In this document: in pieces, positions 13,879-18,647 of the stretch | Numbering within the stretch: position 1 is the first letter of the stretch | Layout: each line of letters opens with the position of its first letter | Assembly (NCBI GenBank): GCA_050743075.1 | Contig: JBOGDS010000073.1 | Span: 1-18,647 of the forward strand | Direction: 5' to 3' | Length of the DNA stretch: 18,647 bases | From: JBOGDS01 sp050743075 | GTDB taxonomy: Bacteria > Actinomycetota > Actinomycetes > Jiangellales > Jiangellaceae | Program-made: the position numbers and the translations under genes | Notes under the pieces: generated by a model | What the model saw: only the letters and a program-made list of their open reading frames with translations | What the model was told of the DNA's origin: nothing | Databases searched by the model: none

Positions 13879-13894
13879 ACCGATGTCCATCGGT
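13879..13894. repeat. Short perfect palindrome
   Basis: ACCGATG-TC-CATCGGT: seven-base arms around two bases, upstream of the small gene that starts at 13847. It has the size of a regulator site; no partner is known. Confidence 0.3.
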
Positions 13895-13933
13895 TGCAGC
13901 CAGGCCGGCCGACGGTCATGGCGGCCTCCGCGT

Positions 13934-13969
13934 CACCCATGCCCGGCGCTCGTCCACAGGGCATGGGTG
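13934..13969 (-). terminator. Hairpin downstream of the small membrane protein gene
   Basis: CACCCATGCCC and GGGCATGGGTG form an 11-base perfect stem with a 14-base loop, starting ten bases after the minus-strand stop at 13979. There is no clear U-tract, but position and strength fit a high-GC terminator. Confidence 0.55.
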
Positions 13970-13978
13970 CCGTGCGTC

Positions 13979-14263
13979 TCATCGGTGCAGCAGTGATGAC
14001 CCCGGATCGCGTATGACGTCTCTGCGGACGACGTCGGTGACCCATGCGTCGCGAACCAGGGCAAGCTCCGCCGCGGCCCACACGAGCGCGTGACCCACCC
14101 GGCGTCGCGTCGCGTAGTGCCACGCTGCGACGCGGACGAACCGAGCGTGGAGCCTGCGTCGCAACCGGGCAGAGCGCACGACGACGCGCCCGATCGTGAC
14201 GAAGACCAGCACGCCGACGGCGGTCCCCACCGACAGCAGCATGGTCACCATCGCGATGTCCAC
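13979..14263 (-). CDS. Small protein with one membrane span
   Basis: The proposed product is 94 residues with a single N-terminal span, MVTMLLSVGTAVGVLVFVTI, and a basic cytoplasmic tail (RSARLRRRLHARFVRVAAWH) ending in WVTDVVRRDVIRDPGSSLLHR. No family is recognised. The start GTG 14263 has GGGGGT about nine bases upstream; the frame is open to 14413, but that part crosses the hairpin after the GH4 gene and looks non-coding. The real alternative is the ATG six codons in. A hairpin follows the stop. Confidence 0.5.
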   Translation of the reverse strand: MDIAMVTMLLSVGTAVGVLVFVTIGRVVVRSARLRRRLHARFVRVAAWHYATRRRVGHALVWAAAELALVRDAWVTDVVRRDVIRDPGSSLLHR

Positions 14264-14346
14264 GTGGACGTACCCCCGATACCACACAAGCAACACCAGT
14301 CTCAGTTGACCCACAGACCCTACCAGCGGCGGCGGCGTCCAAGGAA

Positions 14347-14405
14347 GGCTGATGGAAGGCCCTTCGCTGGGGTCCCAGGCCCAGGAGGACGGCCTTCGAT
14401 CAGCC
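14347..14405 (-). terminator. Terminator hairpin after the GH4 gene
   Basis: Arms 14347-14361 and 14391-14405 pair at 14 of 15 positions, with an inner CTGGG-GT-CCCAG stem in the loop. On the minus strand it begins 20 bases after the GH4 stop and is followed by TTCCTT, a modest U-rich tail. Confidence 0.65.
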
Positions 14406-14424
14406 CCTCTCACTCAGACGAGCG

Positions 14425-15783
14425 CTAGTCGCGGTGCAGGACGGCAGCGAGCCCCGGTACCGACTCGAGGTACGCGTCGAGCAGGCGGCGCGCCACGGCC
14501 ACCGAGTCGACCAGCGGGTGCCCCGCGAACGCCCGCAGGGCTGCGCGCCGGGATCCGGTCAGGCCGGCCGTGATCATCTCGCGCTCCACCGCCATGACGC
14601 TCTGCACCAGCGCGCGCTGGTGCGCGTCGAGCGGGCCCGTGGGAACCGGCCGCGCTCCGCCCGCGTCGACCACGCACACGACCTCCACCACCGAGTCGGT
14701 TGCGATACCCGGCACCGCGTCGCGGTTGTGGACGTCGAGGATCAGCTGCGCCGGCTCGTCCTTCACGATCGCCCGCATGACGGCGAGCGCGACGCCGGTG
14801 TATCCGCTCCCGTCGATATCGGGCGCGGCACGATCGCCCGCGCCGACTGCCTGCCGGTTCTCGGCCATGTACGTCGCCTCACGGGCCTGCAGCGCGGCCT
14901 CCCAGAGCGCGGCCGCATCGGCCGGGCGGCCGCGTGCCTCGGCGTAGAAGGCTGCCTGCTGGTCCATGACGATCCGCCCCCGCGTCGCGGAAGCTGACGC
15001 CGCCGCTGCACGCGTCTCGCGGGCGAAGTAGTAGTAGTGCAGGTACTCGTTCGGAATCGAGCCGAGCGCCCGCAGCCAGTCCGCGCCGAACAGCCGGCCT
15101 TCCTCGAACGATGCCAACGCCGCAGGATCGGCCAACAGGTCCGGCAGGACGTCGACACCGTCGACATCGAGCCCGCGCAGCCAGCCGAGATGGTTGATCC
15201 CGACGTAGTCGGGATGGCACCGGGCGGGGTCGACCCCCGCGGCACGAGCCGCGCGGCGGCACAGCCCCGACGGCGAGTCGCAGATGCCGATGACGCGATC
15301 TCCCATTACCCGCGACATCACCTCGGTGACGACACCCGCGGGGTTGGTGAAGTTCACGACCCAGGCGTCCGGTGCGACGGCTGCAATGCAGTCCGCTAGC
15401 CCGTGCGCGGCGGGGACGGTGCGCAGCCCGTAACTGATCCCCCCGGCACCGACGGTCTCCTGGCCGAGGACCCCTTCGCGTAGCGCGACCTGCTCGTCGA
15501 GGATCCGGCCGGTGGGCCCGCCGACGCGGATCGCCGAGAACACCAGGTCCGCGCCGCGCAGCCCGTCGGCGAGGTCGGTCGTCGCCCAGACGGCCGGCGC
15601 GGGCGCGCCCGGCTCCGTTCGCCACCTGTCGAGGACTGCCGTCACGGCCGCCAACCGGTCTGTTGCCGGATCGACCAGGACCAGTTCGTCGACCACACCG
15701 TCGCCCGCTGCGAGGTCGTCGACCACGGCCCGGTACACCTGGGGTACCCGGAAACCACCGCCGCCGACGAGCGCGAGTCTCAT
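14425..15783 (-). CDS. Glycoside hydrolase family 4 (6-phospho-glycosidase type)
   Basis: This 452-residue protein has the GH4 layout: an NAD-binding LALVGGGGFRVP (3-14), VFSAIRVGG (81-89), GQETVGAGGISYGLRTVP (107-124), NFTNPAG (144-150), the metal-ligand Cys168 in GICDSPSG and His198 in GINHLGW. GH4 enzymes use NAD+ and Mn2+ in an oxidation-elimination-addition-reduction mechanism, mostly on 6-phospho-beta- or alpha-glycosides. Closest in style is the 6-phospho-beta-glucosidase group, but the substrate is not certain. The ATG at 15783 has GAGG 11 bases upstream. It is divergent from a PfkB kinase, which may make its phosphorylated substrate or process its product. A strong hairpin follows the stop. 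Confidence 0.9.
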   Translation of the reverse strand: MRLALVGGGGFRVPQVYRAVVDDLAAGDGVVDELVLVDPATDRLAAVTAVLDRWRTEPGAPAPAVWATTDLADGLRGADLVFSAIRVGGPTGRILDEQVALREGVLGQETVGAGGISYGLRTVPAAHGLADCIAAVAPDAWVVNFTNPAGVVTEVMSRVMGDRVIGICDSPSGLCRRAARAAGVDPARCHPDYVGINHLGWLRGLDVDGVDVLPDLLADPAALASFEEGRLFGADWLRALGSIPNEYLHYYYFARETRAAAASASATRGRIVMDQQAAFYAEARGRPADAAALWEAALQAREATYMAENRQAVGAGDRAAPDIDGSGYTGVALAVMRAIVKDEPAQLILDVHNRDAVPGIATDSVVEVVCVVDAGGARPVPTGPLDAHQRALVQSVMAVEREMITAGLTGSRRAALRAFAGHPLVDSVAVARRLLDAYLESVPGLAAVLHRD

Positions 15784-15894
15784 AGTGTTGCTGACCTCAC
15801 ACGTCGGATTCTGCTCTTGTCGGACTCTGCCGGTCGTACTGTCGGGACGCCGTGGTTACATCGGCCACGGGCTGCGGCATGAGGGGAGGTTGTC
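15784..15894. promoter_or_regulatory. Divergent promoter region of the GH4/PfkB module
   Basis: These 111 bases separate the two starts. A short hairpin, CGTGG-N9-CCACG, lies in the second half, and GGGAGG serves the PfkB gene. I see no convincing -35/-10 pair or regulator site. Confidence 0.35.
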
Positions 15895-16998
15895 ATGGCA
15901 CGCTCGGGCGAGGGCTTCGAGTCCGAGCCGCTGGTCGGTCCGGCGCTCGACCCACTGGCCCGCTCCCGCGACCCGGACGACCCCGACGTGGACCTCGTCC
16001 TAGCCGGCGCCGTCTACTTCGACATCGTCTTCACCGGACTCGCGGTGCCGCCCGCCGTGGGGACCGAGGTCCATACCGAGGGCATGGGCTCCTGCCCGGG
16101 CGGGGTCGCCAACGTCGCCGTGGCTGGGTCGCGGCTGGGCCTGCGCACCGCCGTCGCGGCAGCCTTCGGCGAGGATGTCTACGGCGACTTCTCCTGGGAG
16201 ACGCTCGGCGAGCAGGAGCTGGTCGACCTGTCCAGCTCGCGGCGCTTCCCCGACTGGCACTCCCCGATCACCGTCTCGGTGTCATACCGCGGCGACCGCA
16301 GCATGGTCACCCACGAGCACGAGCCGCCGGTCCCGATCGCCCAGCTGGCCGTGGGGCTGCCGCCGGCCCGTGCCGTGTTCACCAGCATCCGTGGCGACGA
16401 GCTGCCCGCATGGGTCCGCAGCCGGTCCGAGCGAGGTGAGAAGATCTTCGCCGACGTGGGGTGGGACCCGACCGAGACGTGGCCGACACACACCCTCGAC
16501 CAACTCGCGAGTTGCCACGCCTTCATGCCGAACGCGGTGGAGGCGATGTCCTACACCCGCACCGGCAGCCCGGAGTCCGCGCTGGCGAAACTCGCCGACC
16601 TCGTGCCGGTCGCCGTCGTCACCGACGGCCCTCGCGGCGCCCTCGCAGTCGACCAGCAGACCGGCGAGAGCGCCCAGGTCGAGGGGCTGGTGGTCGACGC
16701 CATCGACGCCACCGGCGCCGGCGACATCTTCGGGGCGGCCTTCATCGTCGGCACGCTCGCCGGGTGGCCGCTCACCGAGCGGCTGCGGTTCGCCAACCTG
16801 TGCGCGGCGCTCTCGGTCCAGCACAACGGCGGCTCCCTGTCCGCGCCCGGGTGGGCCGACATCGCCTACTGGTGGGCGCACCGGCCCGAGTCCGAAGCCA
16901 CGAAGTGCTACGGCTTCCTCGCCCAGCTGATCCCGCCCGCCTGGCAGCCCACCGACACCCGCCGCGCCCAGGCGACGATCGGGCTACGCCACCGTTGA
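15895..16998 (+). CDS. PfkB-family carbohydrate kinase
   Basis: This 367-residue kinase of the ribokinase superfamily phosphorylates a sugar or nucleoside using ATP. It has the N-terminal GGVANVAVAGSRLGL sugar-binding region and the C-terminal DATGAGDIFG motif (about residues 271-280), whose last Asp is the catalytic base. It is slightly longer than usual because of about 35 variable N-terminal residues and a tail after the kinase core (KCYGFLAQLIPPAW onwards). GGGAGG lies about six bases before ATG 15895. Its substrate is unknown; the divergent GH4 gene suggests a glycoside or its sugar product. The 3' end overlaps the convergent DinB gene by 15 bases. Confidence 0.9.
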   Translation: MARSGEGFESEPLVGPALDPLARSRDPDDPDVDLVLAGAVYFDIVFTGLAVPPAVGTEVHTEGMGSCPGGVANVAVAGSRLGLRTAVAAAFGEDVYGDFSWETLGEQELVDLSSSRRFPDWHSPITVSVSYRGDRSMVTHEHEPPVPIAQLAVGLPPARAVFTSIRGDELPAWVRSRSERGEKIFADVGWDPTETWPTHTLDQLASCHAFMPNAVEAMSYTRTGSPESALAKLADLVPVAVVTDGPRGALAVDQQTGESAQVEGLVVDAIDATGAGDIFGAAFIVGTLAGWPLTERLRFANLCAALSVQHNGGSLSAPGWADIAYWWAHRPESEATKCYGFLAQLIPPAWQPTDTRRAQATIGLRHR

Positions 16999-17523
16999 CG
17001 GGCCGCCGGCCGCGGCGGTCCTGTCGACAATGCCGCGCAGATAGCGGGCTTGACCCGCATGCTGGAGGTTGTCGCTGATGACGCTGACCAGGCGCACACC
17101 GACCGTCACAGGCGGGTCGTACGAGCGGTCGACGATCCGTGCCAGCTCCTCCCCGTGCAGCACGGTGAGGTACTCCGCCGTCCGCGCGGCGACGGCGTCG
17201 TAGTACCCGAGCAGCGCGTCCGGTCCGTCCGGTCGCACGGCAGCAACCTGTGCCGACGTGTGCCCGTAGCCGGTGTCCTCGAGGTCGGCCGGCATGCCGA
17301 GCCGGTCCGCCCACCCGTCGCCGGTCCACGCCTGCTCCCGGCCGGTGATCCCGCACAGATGGTGGTCCTGGATGCGGGTGAGGTGCCAGACGAGCCAGGC
17401 GATCGAGTTGGCATCGGGGTCCGGCCGGTACGCGAGCCCGTCGGCGTCCAGGCCGCCGGCCGCCGTGTGTACGAGCCCCCCGACCCGGCCGTAGGCCTCG
17501 GCCAGAACCTCCCGAGCTTCCAC
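16984..17523 (-). CDS. DinB/DUF664-family (mycothiol-transferase-like) protein
   Basis: This 179-residue four-helix-bundle protein has the likely metal-binding histidines His47 (WLVWHLTR) and His155 (DNLQHAGQARYLRG), with Asp53/His54 in between. Proteins of this fold in actinobacteria include mycothiol-dependent transferases and isomerases, so a thiol-detoxification role is plausible but unproven. The start is GTG 17523 with AAGGGGG about eight bases upstream. It lies 113 bases downstream of smc on the same strand, separated by a large palindrome that may block read-through. It ends within the 3' end of the convergent kinase gene. Confidence 0.82.
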   Translation of the reverse strand: MEAREVLAEAYGRVGGLVHTAAGGLDADGLAYRPDPDANSIAWLVWHLTRIQDHHLCGITGREQAWTGDGWADRLGMPADLEDTGYGHTSAQVAAVRPDGPDALLGYYDAVAARTAEYLTVLHGEELARIVDRSYDPPVTVGVRLVSVISDNLQHAGQARYLRGIVDRTAAAGGPSTVA

Positions 17524-17536
17524 AACGTGCCCCCTT

Positions 17537-17628
17537 CCCGTTGATCACGTCCACCATGCTGGAGGGTAGTTCACCAGGCTCCTGCGCCTGGTGAAGCACC
17601 GGCCAGGGTGGTGAACGTGGTCAACGGG
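17537..17628. repeat. 92-base nested imperfect palindrome between smc and the DinB gene
   Basis: All parts share one centre (17582.5). The outer arms 17537-17557 and 17608-17628 pair at 18 of 21 positions, the middle arms (12 bases) at about 7 of 12, and the inner arms 17570-17579 (TTCACCAGGC) and 17586-17595 (GCCTGGTGAA) perfectly around TCCTGC. In RNA it would be one long hairpin. It may be an smc terminator, a palindromic mobile repeat (MITE/REP-like), or both. Its outer arm lies just upstream of the DinB ribosome binding site. Confidence 0.8.
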
Positions 17629-17636
17629 AGAGCGGG

Positions 17637-18647
17637 TCAGGCCGGCTCGGCTTCCCGGATGCGCTGGCTGATGACGGCCGTCACGCCGTCGCCGCGCATC
17701 GACACCCCGTACAACGCGTCGGCGACCTCCATGGTCCGCTTCTGGTGGGTGACGACGATGAGCTGGCTGGCCTCGCGCAACTCCTCGTAGATCTCCAGCA
17801 GGCGGCCCAGGTTGACCTCGTCGAGTGCCGCCTCGACCTCGTCGAGGACGTAGAACGGGCTCGGCCGTGCCTTGAACAACGCGATGAGGAACGCAACGGC
17901 GACCAGGGCGCGCTCTCCACCGGACAGCAGGGACAGCCGCTTGATCTTCTTGCCGGGCGGACGGGCCTCGATGTCTATGCCCGTCGCCAGCAGGTCGTCC
18001 GGCTCGGTCAGGACCAGCCGGCCCTCCCCTCCGGGAAACAGTCGCCCGAACACGGCGGCGAACTCCCGCGCGGTGTCCTCGTAGGCCGAGCCGAAGACCT
18101 GCTGGACCCGGTCGTCGACCTCGCGGACGATGTCGAGCAGGTCGCGGCGGGTTCGCTTGAGGTCCTCGAGCTGCTCGACGAGGAACGCATGGCGCTCCTC
18201 CAGTGCGGTGAACTCCTCCAGCGCCAACGGGTTGACCCGGCCCAGGAGGGCGAGTGCCCGCTCGCCCGTCCGGGCGCGTTTGACCTGCTCGTCACGGACG
18301 TATGCTACCGGCGCTACCGGCTCGCCGTCGTCGCCCGGAGCCACCGGCACGGCCAGCTGCGGCCCGTACTCATCAACCAGCGTCGACCCGTCGACCCCAT
18401 ACTCCTCCATGCCCTTGGTCTCCAACTGCTCGACCCGCATCCGCTGTTCCGCGCGGGCCACCTCGTCGCGATGGACGGTCGAGGTGAGCTCCTCGTGCTC
18501 CGCGGCGAGCCGTCGGACGACCTCGCGGGTCTCGGTGAGCTCGCGCTCCCCCTCGGACCGCGCCCTCTCGACCTCGGTGCGCGCGGACGCTGCCAGCGCG
18601 AGCGAGCGCTCCAACCGGTCGAGCACGACGACCGTGCCCCGCTCGAC
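17637..18647 (-). CDS. smc: Chromosome segregation ATPase SMC, C-terminal part (5' end outside window)
   Basis: The frame is open to the right edge and ends at TGA 17637, giving the last 336 residues of SMC, the condensin ATPase that organises chromosomes. Seen here are the end of the returning coiled coil (rich in Glu, Arg and Leu heptads, for example ALEEFTALEERHAFLVEQLE), then the C-terminal head: FGRLFPGGEGRLVL, the signature LSLLSGGERALVAVAFLIAL, Walker B FYVLDEVEAALDE and the closing VVTHQKRTMEVADALYGVSM. This half binds ATP together with the N-terminal Walker A, which is outside the window. All key C-head motifs are intact. Confidence 0.97.
   Translation of the reverse strand, partial: VERGTVVVLDRLERSLALAASARTEVERARSEGERELTETREVVRRLAAEHEELTSTVHRDEVARAEQRMRVEQLETKGMEEYGVDGSTLVDEYGPQLAVPVAPGDDGEPVAPVAYVRDEQVKRARTGERALALLGRVNPLALEEFTALEERHAFLVEQLEDLKRTRRDLLDIVREVDDRVQQVFGSAYEDTAREFAAVFGRLFPGGEGRLVLTEPDDLLATGIDIEARPPGKKIKRLSLLSGGERALVAVAFLIALFKARPSPFYVLDEVEAALDEVNLGRLLEIYEELREASQLIVVTHQKRTMEVADALYGVSMRGDGVTAVISQRIREAEPA

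Noticed and set aside
13860..14342. 160-codon minus-strand ORF overlapping the small membrane protein gene
   Set aside because: Arg/Gly-rich without hydrophobic pattern, and it runs through the terminator-like hairpin at 13934-13969; the frame with a membrane span is more likely.
16984..16998. 15-base convergent overlap of kinase and DinB genes as a special regulatory feature
   Set aside because: Short 3' overlaps between convergent genes are common in compact GC-rich genomes; nothing else supports a function.

Overview
The window is very GC-rich chromosomal DNA from an actinomycete. The backbone genes read, on the minus strand, smc (3' part) ... ftsY ... amt-glnB(K)-glnD. This gene order is familiar from actinobacteria. 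A mycothiol-type DinB/DUF664 protein and a PIG-L deacetylase also fit that phylum. I cannot name the genus. No rRNA, tRNA or CRISPR array was seen.

Layout. (a) 1-2254: a truncated gene end at the left edge, a doubtful small ORF, then an intact Otr(A)/Tet(M)-type ribosomal protection GTPase on the minus strand, preceded by a 36-codon leader ORF that overlaps its start. (b) 2436-3212: a divergent PIG-L deacetylase. (c) 3213-5762: a decayed accessory patch with an IS110-type transposase remnant (two frameshifts) abutting a methyltransferase C-terminal fragment, an intact small Cro/CI-type regulator, and an ABC-2 permease and ATPase that are both frameshifted. (d) 5812-9810: the nitrogen operon amt-glnB-glnD, tightly spaced, with two GlnR-like boxes upstream of amt. 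(e) 9983-12278: a membrane protein, a GNAT acetyltransferase and a VOC protein in one minus-strand operon, facing a TetR-family regulator across two matching candidate operators. (f) 12288-13460: ftsY, followed upstream by two small uncharacterised genes. (g) 14425-16998: a GH4 glycosidase divergent from a PfkB sugar kinase, likely one carbohydrate module. (h) 16984-17523: a DinB-family protein. (i) 17637-18647: the C-terminal part of SMC. A 92-base nested imperfect palindrome separates smc from the DinB gene.

How they work together. Amt, PII and GlnD form the ammonium uptake and nitrogen signalling core. FtsY and SMC are housekeeping. Accessory modules sit between smc and ftsY (about 4 kb) and beyond glnD. 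I found no clearly new multi-gene defence or biosynthetic system. The most unusual items are the long palindrome at 17537-17628, the overlapping leader ORF of the otr(A)-like gene, the GH4/PfkB pair without visible transporter genes, and the concentration of frameshifts in one accessory patch.
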